Below are positions 1-10,137 of a stretch of 64,000 nucleotides of DNA, piece after piece. Location: positions 1 through 64,000 of the forward strand of contig JAIOPQ010000088.1 in assembly GCA_021413825.1 (NCBI GenBank), written 5' to 3'. The notes under the pieces were generated by a model, which did no database searches, was not told the origin of the DNA, and was given only the letters and a program-made list of their open reading frames with translations. Numbering within the stretch: the first letter of the stretch is position 1; each line of letters opens with the position of its first letter. Both the position numbers and the translations under genes were made by a program. The stretch is from Spirochaetia bacterium (GTDB lineage: Bacteria > Spirochaetota > Leptospiria > Leptospirales > Leptonemataceae).

Positions 1-1846
<1,846 letters not shown>

Positions 1847-1873
1847 TCCAGCCCCCACACGCGGGTTAGTTCA

Positions 1874-1974
1874 AGAAGCCCGCAGCAGCATGATCCCGCC
1901 GCAAGGTCCGTCCATGGACCGAGCGGCGGGAAGCGTCCATCCGTGGACGCTGGTCATGCTCGCTGCGGGCTTCT
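1874..1974. repeat. Branched hairpin element downstream of groEL
   Basis: The outer arms pair (1874-1893 with 1954-1974, AGAAGCCCGCAG / CTGCGGGCTTCT). They enclose one stem made by CCCGCCGC (1895-1902) and GCGGCGGG (1923-1930). A second stem is AGCGTCCA (1932-1939) and TGGACGCT (1944-1951) around a TCCG loop. Together these predict a three-way junction of about 100 nt. A pyrimidine-rich run follows, so it may also end groESL transcription. A decayed relative with the same TCCATCCGTGGA-type tip lies near 2195-2265. Confidence 0.6.
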
Positions 1975-2480
1975 TCTTTTACCATGCCGCGTTGTGGGGG
2001 GAAGACTGGATCACCGGGGTGTTCGGAATTGTGATCTCCGCAGTCATCTTTCTTCTACAACCGCGCCGCGTTTCTATGATAGAATTTCGCAGAGCGAAAT
2101 TCTTCTGATCTGAACGCACCTGAAATCTCCATCAAGACCAGGCCCCCCACCCATAAGATTCGAGCTTCATTTGTGATCGTCGCAAGTGAATGCGAAGAAG
2201 CGCCGACTGCGCGACGACTTCCATCCGTGGAAGTTGAAGCAGTGTGGGGAGGGGCTTCTTCTTTTACCTGGCCGCGTTGTGGGGGAAGACTGGATCACTG
2301 GGTTCGAAAACTGTAATATATCGGGCTCCTGCTCTCTCAAACTGCGCCGCTCTCCTATGACAGAATTTCGCAAAGCGAAATTCCTCCCATTTGAACGCAC
2401 CTGAAATCTCCCTCAAGACCAGGCCCCCCACCCATAAGATTCAAGCTTTCATTTGTGATTTGTCGCAAGTGATGCCTGGT
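1966..2480. repeat. Two-copy direct repeat, about 281 bp apart, non-coding
   Basis: Unit one (about 1966-2200) and unit two (about 2249-2480) share several long near-identical blocks. These include CTTCTTCTTTTAC, GAAGACTGGATCAC, a GAATTTCGC-N3-GCGAAATTC hairpin (2082-2102 and 2363-2383) and the block starting GAACGCACCTGAAATCTCC (2112 and 2393). The offset is 281-285 bases. Reading frames are not conserved between units, so I see no gene here. With the neighbouring hairpins this accounts for the whole gap from groEL to 2598. Confidence 0.75.
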
Positions 2481-2570
2481 GAATGAACCGAGCGACACGG
2501 ATGTCGCTCCTCCGACGCTCGGTCCATGGAGGGCCGCGCGGCGGAGTTCATCACCAGGCATCACTTGCGA
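2463..2570. repeat. Long inverted repeat with nested hairpin
   Basis: The left arm at 2463-2488 (TCGCAAGTGATGCCTGGTGA...) is the reverse complement of the right arm at 2546-2570, apart from one extra A. The 57-base interior holds GAGCGACA-CGGA-TGTCGCTC (2490-2509) and a second CGAGCG/CGCTCG pairing. It sits just past the 3' end of the minus-strand GON-domain gene and could act as its terminator. It has no poly-T tract on either side, so a repeat element is the safer label. Confidence 0.7.
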
Positions 2571-2598
2571 GACTCCAAATCGAAAGCGCAGAAAATTA

Positions 2599-3318
2599 TT
2601 AAGGAATCCACATCAACTGCAATCTGCCATTGCCCGCAGACGGCTGTATCCAGCCACAACCCCCGTTGCCGGTGAGATCCACGACCGTATTCGCAGACGA
2701 GCCAGTGGCCGTGCAATTGTAAGGACCAGCGCCATTCTGAGCGAACTGCGCCGGATCTGCTGTGAATGAGAATCCCGCAAGATCGATATTCCCGGTGCCG
2801 TTTTCAGCACCGCAGCCTGCTGCCTGCGCATACGCGGCTGCATGGTATGGATTTGAGCAGGGCGGTGTTGTGCAGCTTTCCGTTGAGAACGTGGCATCAG
2901 AACCATCGATCTCGAGCGTGGCCGGATAGAAGCGTGCGCGGCTATAGGACTTCCTCCATCCGCCAGCAGGCGGGGAAGCCGCATATGTGTAATTTGAATT
3001 CGGAAATCCAGTGCTGGGGCTTTTTGTGAAAGTCAGGTACTCCGCGGGGCTCGATGTCATACTGAAGCAGAAAACAGTAACAGTTCCGCCGGAGAGCGTG
3101 AGCAGGTAATCGCCATCGGTCAGGGCGCCCGCTTGATTCCATTCAGCGCAAGAAGCATGTGGTGCGGCGCTTTGCAAAATAGAAACACCAAGGAGCGATA
3201 TCTCGGGCACAGAGTTGGACGTCCCAGGGAAGCACCCGGAAAGAAAAATCGCAATCAGTGGTCCAAAGATCCTCACCCGGCTCACACGTTTTAGTGCATC
3301 CGGGACCCTTGAGATCAA
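2599..3318 (-). CDS. GON-domain lipoprotein
   Basis: The 239-residue protein has a signal peptide ending in a lipobox (IFLSGC, Cys about residue 29). The remainder resembles a GON domain: DGDYLLTLSGG with a following Cys, EYLTF, then SRARFYPATLEIDGSD, a Cys-rich CTTPPC stretch, and GNIDLAGFSF. GON domains were first defined in animal ADAMTS9/GON-1 proteases and also occur in scattered bacterial secreted proteins. Eight or so cysteines in the exported part suggest disulfides. No protease domain is attached. Its function in bacteria is unknown. It neighbours another secreted lipoprotein on the same strand. Confidence 0.65.
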   Translation of the reverse strand: MISRVPDALKRVSRVRIFGPLIAIFLSGCFPGTSNSVPEISLLGVSILQSAAPHASCAEWNQAGALTDGDYLLTLSGGTVTVFCFSMTSSPAEYLTFTKSPSTGFPNSNYTYAASPPAGGWRKSYSRARFYPATLEIDGSDATFSTESCTTPPCSNPYHAAAYAQAAGCGAENGTGNIDLAGFSFTADPAQFAQNGAGPYNCTATGSSANTVVDLTGNGGCGWIQPSAGNGRLQLMWIP

Positions 3319-3336
3319 GACTTTTTATTAATTGAC

Positions 3337-4698
3337 TCATTCATAATAGGAAGCGATGGCAATTCCCAAAGGGCCAGTTCCAACTGAGTAAGGCGATCCA
3401 CTGACTGGCGTTAAAGCCCCGGAGGTTGGATCAATTTTAAATACGCTCATGGTATTGCCTGCGCCTCCGTTGTTATTAGGCACAAACGCAAAAAGGCCGC
3501 CGCGGTCGATGGCGACGGGTCCTGGGCCGGCACCTGCAGTGAAAGGCGATCCAGCAATGGCGCTTAACGCTCCCGTGGAAGGGTTGATCGCGAACACATC
3601 GATCGTCGAGCTCGCTGTATTCGCCACGTACATAAATCTCCCAGAAGCATGGATGGCCGGCTGCTGCACGCTATCCCCTGTCGTCGCAAATGGATGACCT
3701 GGAATCGCAGTCAGAACTCCTGTGGAAGAATCGATTGCATAGCCCGCTACGGCGTTGTTTCCGTTTTGTGTTAGTGCAACATAGAGAAAGCGACCATCCG
3801 GCGTTACAACGGGCGCGGGAGGAATCGGTGTTGTGGCCGGAATACCGATCCCCTGCGGTCCTGGTGACACAGAGTCTTGATCAACGAATCCAAGACCGCC
3901 AGAAATTTGATCGATCAGGAAAGAATAGAGCAGTGCCCCATTGACTCCGCCTGCAGTGTTTTGCAGGAAAAGGAGTTTACCGGAAGGTTCGATGGCTGGC
4001 AGCGAGGACACGGCATTATAGCCCACGGTCGTTGCCGCTGTAAGTGCGCCCGTGGATGAGTCCATTTTGTAAGGATAGGCGGCATTGGTCCCAAAGAAAT
4101 CGCCGACAAACACAAAGCGATTTAACGCATCCACAATCGGATACGATGGCTGGGTTCCTCCGCTCACGCTGCCAATTTGATTCAGACTGCCATCGGTCCC
4201 AATGGCAAATTCTTTCAAGAATCCACCGGCGGTGTTCTCCGAAACAAACATGAATCTTGAGTTTGCATCAATAGCCACAGGGAACGGTTGATTGAGCCCG
4301 GTTGGTAATCCAGTGAGGGGGCTAACCGACTGCGAATTACGATCAATTGAGAAGCCGTACAGGCTGCCCCCGGTATAGCTTGAATTGTACACGTACCGCC
4401 CCGTAGGATCAACAACCGGTTGCGAAACGTCTGCACCACTGGCCGGACCAATCCCAAACGGAGAGCCTGATACCTGAGAGAGAAGTCCAGTTACGGGATC
4501 GATGGAAAACGCGGAGAGGGACGCCACTTGCCGATTAGAAACAAACACGAAGCGCGGAATAAGATTTTTAAGGTTAGGCGCAAACAGAAGTGCGAGTTCC
4601 GGGTTTGAGTTGGTCTGACTATTAAAGCAGGACGAACCCGCTGAGACTGATGCCAGGAGCAAAACCAGTGTTACCTGAAACCGCTTGAACCGAGGCAT
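3337..4698 (-). CDS. Beta-propeller lipoprotein (lactonase/YncE-like repeats)
   Basis: A lipoprotein-type signal peptide (LLASVSAGSSC) is followed by roughly seven propeller blades. Each contains GRFLYVA- or RFVFVSN-like strands, then 'SIDPVTGLLSQVSGSPF' or 'INPSTGALSAIAGSPF'. This blade pattern is that of the lactonase / YVTN beta-propeller superfamily common in secreted bacterial proteins; enzymatic activity is not implied. I chose the ATG at 4698 because it places the signal peptide at the N terminus. An in-frame start at 4740 adds 14 residues. It is transcribed in the same direction as the GON-domain gene 18 bases downstream. Confidence 0.75.
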   Translation of the reverse strand: MPRFKRFQVTLVLLLASVSAGSSCFNSQTNSNPELALLFAPNLKNLIPRFVFVSNRQVASLSAFSIDPVTGLLSQVSGSPFGIGPASGADVSQPVVDPTGRYVYNSSYTGGSLYGFSIDRNSQSVSPLTGLPTGLNQPFPVAIDANSRFMFVSENTAGGFLKEFAIGTDGSLNQIGSVSGGTQPSYPIVDALNRFVFVGDFFGTNAAYPYKMDSSTGALTAATTVGYNAVSSLPAIEPSGKLLFLQNTAGGVNGALLYSFLIDQISGGLGFVDQDSVSPGPQGIGIPATTPIPPAPVVTPDGRFLYVALTQNGNNAVAGYAIDSSTGVLTAIPGHPFATTGDSVQQPAIHASGRFMYVANTASSTIDVFAINPSTGALSAIAGSPFTAGAGPGPVAIDRGGLFAFVPNNNGGAGNTMSVFKIDPTSGALTPVSGSPYSVGTGPLGIAIASYYE

Positions 4699-4775
4699 AT
4701 AAACTCGACAACACAAGCATAAGAGAATGCGTGCAATCAAAAATCATTCAGGCGAACGCCCTCGAAGTTCTGAAG

Positions 4776-6380
4776 CTAGGAGCTCGGGTGGCGCGGCAGC
4801 GTGCAGTAGAATGTCGATCCGTGGCCATGTCCAGGTGACTCAACCCAGGTACGGCCTCCGTACATCTCAACAACACGACGGACTATAGCCAGACCAATTC
4901 CCGTCCCTTCTGTTGCTGGATCCAGTTTGTTAAAAAGCCCGAATACCACATCATGATATTGTGGCTCGATTCCTGCGCCGTTGTCGCGAACAAAAAATAC
5001 TAGCGTATCGGCGCGATTCTCTGTTCCAATCTCGATCCGTGCGCCAGGCTTTCCGCTGGTGTACTTTATTGCATTCTCTAGCAGATTCTGTACAACCTCA
5101 ATTAGCCTGCGTCGGTCCATAAACGTGGGCGGCATTCCCGGCTGAACATTAATCTGAATCGCTTTGTCCAGAAGCATTCCTTCAAGGGATCGCATAACGT
5201 CCGTTACGACCTGGTTTAAATCTACGTGCATGGCAGTGCGCAGGACACCGGCCCGTGATAGGTCAAGAAGATCGTCGAGCAAGGCACGCATTACGTCAGA
5301 TGCATTTTCAATCCGTTTGAGGTCGGAATCAAAATCTGACAGATCACCGTCCTTCAGGCTTTGCAGCAAAGAACCGGCATAAGCTTTGATTGTCACGAGG
5401 GGGCCTTTCAAATCGTGGGACACCGTATAAGTAAATCGTTCCAGTTCCGTGTTTTTGCGGCGCAATTGCTGCAGGGTTTCGCTCAATTCTATCGTCCGTG
5501 CCGCTACGCGACGCCTTAATGTCCAATTCCAGAACAGCAAAATTATCCCGGCCAGGACCAGCGTAATTGCGCCTACGCTTGCGTAAAAAAGAATGCGCCT
5601 GTCAAACATCTGCGGGAGCGGACTACCTAACCAGCGCTCGTCGATCTCATGCATTTCTGCTTCTGATATTTTTCTGAAACCTTGTTCAACAAACTCGCGC
5701 AGGTTACTATTGCCTTTCTTTACTGCCCAGTGCAGACGCGAAGAATACAAGGGCTTGGTCTGGCGAAATTCCTCGTCAAGTTGAAGCCTGGATAGAAAAT
5801 ATTGTGCCGGCTTAGTATCAGAACAAAATAGCCGAATCTCCCCCGAGGACGCTGCCTGGACTAGATCAAGCATTGTAGCGTACGTTCGCTGGCTAAATAC
5901 GCCGCGCTCGTTTAGCCAGACAGCGCAGGCACTGGCTTTCTTTACTCCGATTGTAAATCCGCGCATACTGTTCAGGTCATGGATTCCGGAAATGGTTTTA
6001 TGGAAATAGACTCTGGCGTCGACCGGAGCAAATCCCTCCGAATATTCGTAGAGCTGCCTCCGCGGCTCCAAAAACGTCAACGGGTCGATTACATCTGCTT
6101 TGCCGCTTAACGTTTGTTCCTGGGCCTCCGCCCAATCCGTTCCGCGAATTTCAACGACTACCCCGGTCCTTCTCGACCACAGAGCCCATTTATCTACGAT
6201 CAAGCCCACCAATTTACCATCGCTATCATGAAACAAAAAGGGTGGATAGTTTTCGTCGCTGATGACGGAGATCTTCTGGGGGGTAGCCTGAAGGGCACTC
6301 ATGAAAAGTAAAAAGAAATTCGCAGCAGCAAAAAAGGATGCGCGCTTGCAATGACTTCCGGTTGCTATAAACCTTCGCAC
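4776..6380 (-). CDS. Sensor histidine kinase with periplasmic solute-binding sensor domain
   Basis: This protein has 534 residues. After an N-terminal signal/anchor comes a type-3 extracellular solute-binding domain (about 35-260; ENYPPFLF, ADVIDPLTFLEPRR). A transmembrane helix follows near 265-290. Then come HisKA with the phospho-histidine in TYTVSHDLKGPL and HATPase_c with N box NLLENAIKYT, DNGAGI and GTGIGLAIVRR. It probably senses a small molecule such as an amino acid in the periplasm. No response regulator lies next to it, so it is an orphan. The start codon is GTG. The catalytic residues look intact. Confidence 0.88.
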   Translation of the reverse strand: MRRFIATGSHCKRASFFAAANFFLLFMSALQATPQKISVISDENYPPFLFHDSDGKLVGLIVDKWALWSRRTGVVVEIRGTDWAEAQEQTLSGKADVIDPLTFLEPRRQLYEYSEGFAPVDARVYFHKTISGIHDLNSMRGFTIGVKKASACAVWLNERGVFSQRTYATMLDLVQAASSGEIRLFCSDTKPAQYFLSRLQLDEEFRQTKPLYSSRLHWAVKKGNSNLREFVEQGFRKISEAEMHEIDERWLGSPLPQMFDRRILFYASVGAITLVLAGIILLFWNWTLRRRVAARTIELSETLQQLRRKNTELERFTYTVSHDLKGPLVTIKAYAGSLLQSLKDGDLSDFDSDLKRIENASDVMRALLDDLLDLSRAGVLRTAMHVDLNQVVTDVMRSLEGMLLDKAIQINVQPGMPPTFMDRRRLIEVVQNLLENAIKYTSGKPGARIEIGTENRADTLVFFVRDNGAGIEPQYHDVVFGLFNKLDPATEGTGIGLAIVRRVVEMYGGRTWVESPGHGHGSTFYCTLPRHPSS

Positions 6381-6536
6381 GGACCAGACAGGATCACCCG
6401 GGTACGGGTCGACAACTCGATTTCAGAATCTTCGAGACTTCTGGCAAGCCTTAAGGCTCAACACAACTACATGAAAATCAATACGAATTTCAATTAATTG
6501 CTTGCTTCAAATCGTTGCTACCGCTATGAACTCGCT

Positions 6537-7253
6537 ATGCGCAACCCATGCATTGTCTTTCTCCTTTCCGTTACACTCATTACCTGCCAGAAGATTCAAG
6601 GCCTGACGGAAAGCCACTGGGGTTATGAAAAGCCTGATGCCTGGGAAGGAATCTGTAATGCCGGCAGACTCCAGTCGCCTATCGACATTCAACGCACAAC
6701 CAGAGCCTCTATTGATGAATTGAAGTTTGATTATAGTGAACTCCCATTAAAAGTTAGCAACAACGGCCATACAGTTCAGGTCGATGCAGCCGGAACCGGT
6801 GGCATGAGTATTGGCGAGACACGTTTTAATCTAATCCAATACCATTTTCATATCCGCAGCGAACATGCAATCAAGGGCGCTACTTCTGATATGGAAGTTC
6901 ATTTTGTGCACAAAGATGCCTCCGGCAACATTGCAGTTGTAGGTGTTCTCTTAAAGAAAGGTGAGATGAATCCACTGTTCAAAACAATCTTAGACATGGC
7001 TCCAAAGGAAAAAGGTGAAAAAGGTGGTGGAGCCATGGGAAACCCAGGCGAATTTATGCCGTTGAACAAGGGCTATTACACGTATGTGGGTTCGCTAACT
7101 ACGCCGGATTGTCGTGAGGGCCTTAAATGGATCGTAATGAAACAGCCAGTCGAGATATCAGATTCTCAAATCAAGGCGTTTAGAGATCTATTCAAGAGCA
7201 ATGCGCGGCCAGTGCAGGCGTTGAACAATCGCATAGTACTCGAAAGCGAATAG
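6537..7253 (+). CDS. Alpha-class carbonic anhydrase, lipoprotein
   Basis: It converts CO2 and water to bicarbonate. The alpha-class zinc ligands are visible as QYHFHIRSEH (two His) and EVHFVHK (third His). Further family motifs are SHWGYEKPDAW, LQSPIDIQ and YVGSLTTPDC. Two cysteines (GICNAG and TPDCREG) match the usual alpha-CA disulfide. The N terminus MRNPCIVFLLSVTLITC is a lipoprotein signal, so the enzyme should sit on the outer face of a membrane. I chose the ATG at 6537 for this reason; an upstream start at 6498 adds 13 residues. It is divergent from the histidine kinase gene. Confidence 0.92.
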   Translation: MRNPCIVFLLSVTLITCQKIQGLTESHWGYEKPDAWEGICNAGRLQSPIDIQRTTRASIDELKFDYSELPLKVSNNGHTVQVDAAGTGGMSIGETRFNLIQYHFHIRSEHAIKGATSDMEVHFVHKDASGNIAVVGVLLKKGEMNPLFKTILDMAPKEKGEKGGGAMGNPGEFMPLNKGYYTYVGSLTTPDCREGLKWIVMKQPVEISDSQIKAFRDLFKSNARPVQALNNRIVLESE

Positions 7254-7308
7254 CCAGCATACCAGCAGTTCTGTTTCAAGAATCCTGCCTGTCGTTCTTG
7301 GACGCTTT

Positions 7309-7704
7309 TCAGGTCGCCCCGGATTGCAGGCGCTGAATCAAATCAGCAGGAGGAACGGTGGGCCGGCCGCGTGTGTCGAGCGTTACGAGCGTGTTATCTC
7401 CTGTTGCAATAGTCGCGGATTCTCTCCGGATTATTTGACTGAAGCGCATGCGGACTTTTTCAACGGTGAGTTCAGATTCAATTAGAAGGGTTTCGTCAAT
7501 AAAAGAAGGAAGCCGGAATTTTACGTGACTCTCTGCCAGAACAAACGTAATTCCGCTCTGAAACATAGCGCGCAGATCAAATCCAAGCTGCTTAAAAAAA
7601 TCAATGCGGCCCAGTTCAAAGTAGTTCATATACACAGCATTGTTCACATGGCCAAGCGAATCGATCTCATAACTGCGAACCTGTAGCGAGAAAATTTTTC
7701 TCAT
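7309..7704 (-). CDS. Acyl-CoA thioesterase, 4HBT / YbgC-like hotdog fold
   Basis: The 131-residue protein has the hotdog-fold signature DSLGHVNNAVYMNYFELGR, with the catalytic Asp replaced by the DSLGHVNN form often seen in this family. It is predicted to hydrolyse acyl-CoA thioesters in the cytoplasm; the substrate is unknown. Its start overlaps the end of dtd by four bases, so the two are translationally coupled. Confidence 0.85.
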   Translation of the reverse strand: MRKIFSLQVRSYEIDSLGHVNNAVYMNYFELGRIDFFKQLGFDLRAMFQSGITFVLAESHVKFRLPSFIDETLLIESELTVEKVRMRFSQIIRRESATIATGDNTLVTLDTRGRPTVPPADLIQRLQSGAT

Positions 7705-8153
7705 TCTTTCACCTTTGTATCGATCAAAATTGTGATAGGCCCATCGTTAACAAGGCTGACCTGCATATCAGCGCCAAATTTTCCGATTTCAACGGCACAG
7801 CCAGAGACGGTTCGGAGTTGTGAAATAAAACTTTCGTACAATGGGACTGCAATGTCAGGCCTGGCAGCGCGCGAGTAAGATGGGCGATTCCCTTTTCGAG
7901 TGGATGCAAATAAGGTGAACTGACTGACTATGAGGAAACTCCCGTCAACGTCGCGAATCGACAAATTTGGGATTCGATTTGCATCGTCAAATAGGCGCAT
8001 GGAGCTCAGCTTTGCTGTGAGCCATTCTACATCCTCCGGCGTATCAGAATCTTCTACAGCAAGAAAAACAAGAAGACCCTTACCTATAGAGCCAATTGGT
8101 TCACCGGAAACGTGGACGGTTGCGCTGAGCGCTCGCTGAATTACGGCGCGCAT
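7701..8153 (-). CDS. dtd: D-aminoacyl-tRNA deacylase
   Basis: The 150-residue protein shows the two Dtd active-site signatures: SQFTLFAS near residue 77 and NDGPIT near 137 (the family's NxGPxT). It removes D-amino acids (and glycine) mischarged on tRNA, acting as a cytoplasmic dimer. The length is normal. It is the first gene of a pair with the thioesterase, and the upstream 148-codon gene on the same strand ends only 16 bases away. Confidence 0.95.
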   Translation of the reverse strand: MRAVIQRALSATVHVSGEPIGSIGKGLLVFLAVEDSDTPEDVEWLTAKLSSMRLFDDANRIPNLSIRDVDGSFLIVSQFTLFASTRKGNRPSYSRAARPDIAVPLYESFISQLRTVSGCAVEIGKFGADMQVSLVNDGPITILIDTKVKE

Positions 8154-8169
8154 CAGGAGAATGCGAATA

Positions 8170-8607
8170 TCAATGCCAGTTGGCTTTTAAATAGCCCAGG
8201 TATTCGTGGACTGGAGCAACGGGCCCGCCGGAAATTCTCAGCGTAGCTGAATCCGAAGCAGCATCGATTTGATACCGATAGGCGGCACTGCCTGCCTGCA
8301 TGGCAATCACCTGGGGTGCAAACTTGCTTCCCTGAAGGGTTACCATATCGAATTGCGACGACTTAAAGCGCCGGCCCAATATTTCCAGGTCTTCCTTGAG
8401 CCTGTTTACATCCCCACCAGTGTAGCGAATCTCCCCACCGGTAGGAGTAAGGACAAATTCGCGCTGATGAGAGAGTTTTGTCTTAAGAAGGTCTACGAGA
8501 TGCAGGCGCGGCAGAAGCACATACAACCCAATCGCAATCACAAGGGTGATTGTAGTTGCTACCATTGCAATGTTTACTTCGCGGAGAGGATTTGCTTCTG
8601 CCTTCAT
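8170..8607 (-). CDS. Hypothetical single-pass membrane protein
   Basis: I do not recognise this protein of about 145 residues. It has a short cytoplasmic N terminus, one transmembrane helix (residues about 10-32, ATTITLVIAIGLYVLL), and a soluble domain of about 110 residues with GGEIRYTGGDVNRLKEDL. I prefer the ATG at 8607 to a TTG at 8616. It lies between a lipoprotein gene and dtd, all on the minus strand. Confidence 0.6.
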   Translation of the reverse strand: MKAEANPLREVNIAMVATTITLVIAIGLYVLLPRLHLVDLLKTKLSHQREFVLTPTGGEIRYTGGDVNRLKEDLEILGRRFKSSQFDMVTLQGSKFAPQVIAMQAGSAAYRYQIDAASDSATLRISGGPVAPVHEYLGYLKANWH

Positions 8608-8640
8608 CTGATTCAAGAAAATCGATCGGCCTTGCCTGTG

Positions 8641-9639
8641 TCAGTCCTTTTTCTCCTCGCAGATTCGTCGTAGATGATTCATGCCCGACTCTGCTGCCCG
8701 GCGTCGCTCTGAATCGACGGAGAAGTCAAATACAAAGGCCTCACAGGCACCCGTGGCATGAAATTTCAATAGCGACCTCAAATAGGCCATGCGCTTGCGT
8801 AACTGAGCCTCTGCAAAGGCAGGATCACGCTTAAAACGCTTTAGTCCTGCATTGTCCACCGGTAGAACCAACATCAAAAGGAGCTCTGCAAGCTCACCGG
8901 CCCGCTGCCCCTCGGAAAGCCCCTGTACGCTGAACACAGCAGCGCTCAGATCCATTGCAGAGCGGCCCGGGGAACCGTAAATCTTCCATAGAAGAGCGCC
9001 ATCATCGCGGAGGCGGCCATCGGACTCGCTCGTAAGTGAATCCTGAAAGAATACACCGTTGGTCAAAATGAGATCATACCGGACCTGATTACGGAAAAAT
9101 GCCTCCCAGCGACTGGACTTACAAAGGTTCTTTCCTGATAGTACGGGTTGTCCCACATTATTCTTAATCGATTGCAGTCTTGAAATCTGTTCAAGCAAGA
9201 CCGGAGCACGCGCCGCCGCGCCTGCTCTGGATAGAATCCCCAGATTTTCATCATGGGCATACGGTCCTGGTTCGAGGCTGAGCAACGGAACATCATCCTT
9301 TACACCTGGAGCTTGCTTCTTCTCGCGTATAAGCGTCGAAAGCATGTACTCTGCATCCTGGGGTTGGTCGAGAATGAAACGCAATTCAATCTCTGGAACC
9401 GATTTGCGTACGATTTTTGCAGCAGCGGCAAGTAACGGTTCCGACTCCTTGCGTGTAAGTGCCGGCAAATCTGCGTCCTGATAGATTCCAGCGTTAATCG
9501 TCCATACGATTTGGCCATTTTCCTCCGATAAACCGCGCCCAGGAAGCGAAGCATGAATGCGACGGATATAGAAATCAGAGATATCGGCAGGCGAGCACGC
9601 GTACAGAGTAAGCAATAACAATGAGAATGCGGCTTTCAC
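8641..9639 (-). CDS. Hypothetical lipoprotein
   Basis: The protein has 332 residues and is unrecognised. The N terminus MKAAFSLLLLTLYAC looks like a lipoprotein signal with Cys near residue 15, from a GTG start. The mature part is charged, with no recognised motif; a late segment DFSVDSERRRAAESG and a C-terminal CEEKKD are visible. It ends 33 bases upstream of the next membrane-protein gene, so the two may be co-transcribed. Confidence 0.6.
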   Translation of the reverse strand: MKAAFSLLLLTLYACSPADISDFYIRRIHASLPGRGLSEENGQIVWTINAGIYQDADLPALTRKESEPLLAAAAKIVRKSVPEIELRFILDQPQDAEYMLSTLIREKKQAPGVKDDVPLLSLEPGPYAHDENLGILSRAGAAARAPVLLEQISRLQSIKNNVGQPVLSGKNLCKSSRWEAFFRNQVRYDLILTNGVFFQDSLTSESDGRLRDDGALLWKIYGSPGRSAMDLSAAVFSVQGLSEGQRAGELAELLLMLVLPVDNAGLKRFKRDPAFAEAQLRKRMAYLRSLLKFHATGACEAFVFDFSVDSERRRAAESGMNHLRRICEEKKD

Positions 9640-9685
9640 ACTACAGGAAGGTCTTCGCTTGAATGCGAGACAAGCAAAAATCAGA

Positions 9686-9856
9686 CTAGGCGCGGGTGCG
9701 GTATTCGTTGATTAACGGGATCAGTCTTTGAAAACTCTGCATGAGGCAGTTTTTGCAGAGATTATTTTGATACAGCTTGGAATTTGCAGAACCACACGAG
9801 GAACATTGAGTGCTTGCACTTTGTTTCAACTCAACTTTTTCCTTCAGTTCTTTCAT
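9686..9856 (-). CDS. Small zinc-ribbon-like protein
   Basis: The protein is about 56 residues from the ATG at 9856; a TTG at 9886 would add ten. Two CxxC knuckles (CSSCG and CKNC) are separated by 13 residues, the spacing of a small zinc ribbon. The rest is basic and helical (LMQSFQRLIPLINEY). The function is unknown. It is divergent from the glycine-cleavage operon. The ribosome site is weak, so the call rests on the cysteine pattern. Confidence 0.45.
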   Translation of the reverse strand: MKELKEKVELKQSASTQCSSCGSANSKLYQNNLCKNCLMQSFQRLIPLINEYRTRA

Positions 9857-10137
9857 GTATAACTTTACCAATAATAAAAATTGCAATCAAAAGCTCGCAT
9901 ACGTTTGCGCGTATTCGAAACCCAGAAAATTATTCACAAAGAATTCACACCCCTTGCTACCAGGGCCGTCTTCTTTGTTTCGGGAAAGATGCGATGAAAT
10001 CAAATCGACCTGCAAGGTCAAAACAATTATGAAAATCGACACGCAAAAAAAATTTTTCTGAAATCCCCTGCGATTTTATTAGCAAAGAGCGTTCTGTTCA
10101 GGAAAGGTAGCGATACGCCAACACCAGGAATACAAAA

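Noticed and set aside
2186-2404. 72-codon frame in the second repeat unit
   Set aside because: Shares only the repeat-derived EFR-KAKF ending with the first unit; no ribosome site.
9857-10137. Glycine riboswitch before gcvT
   Set aside because: No conserved tandem aptamer core was seen in the leader.
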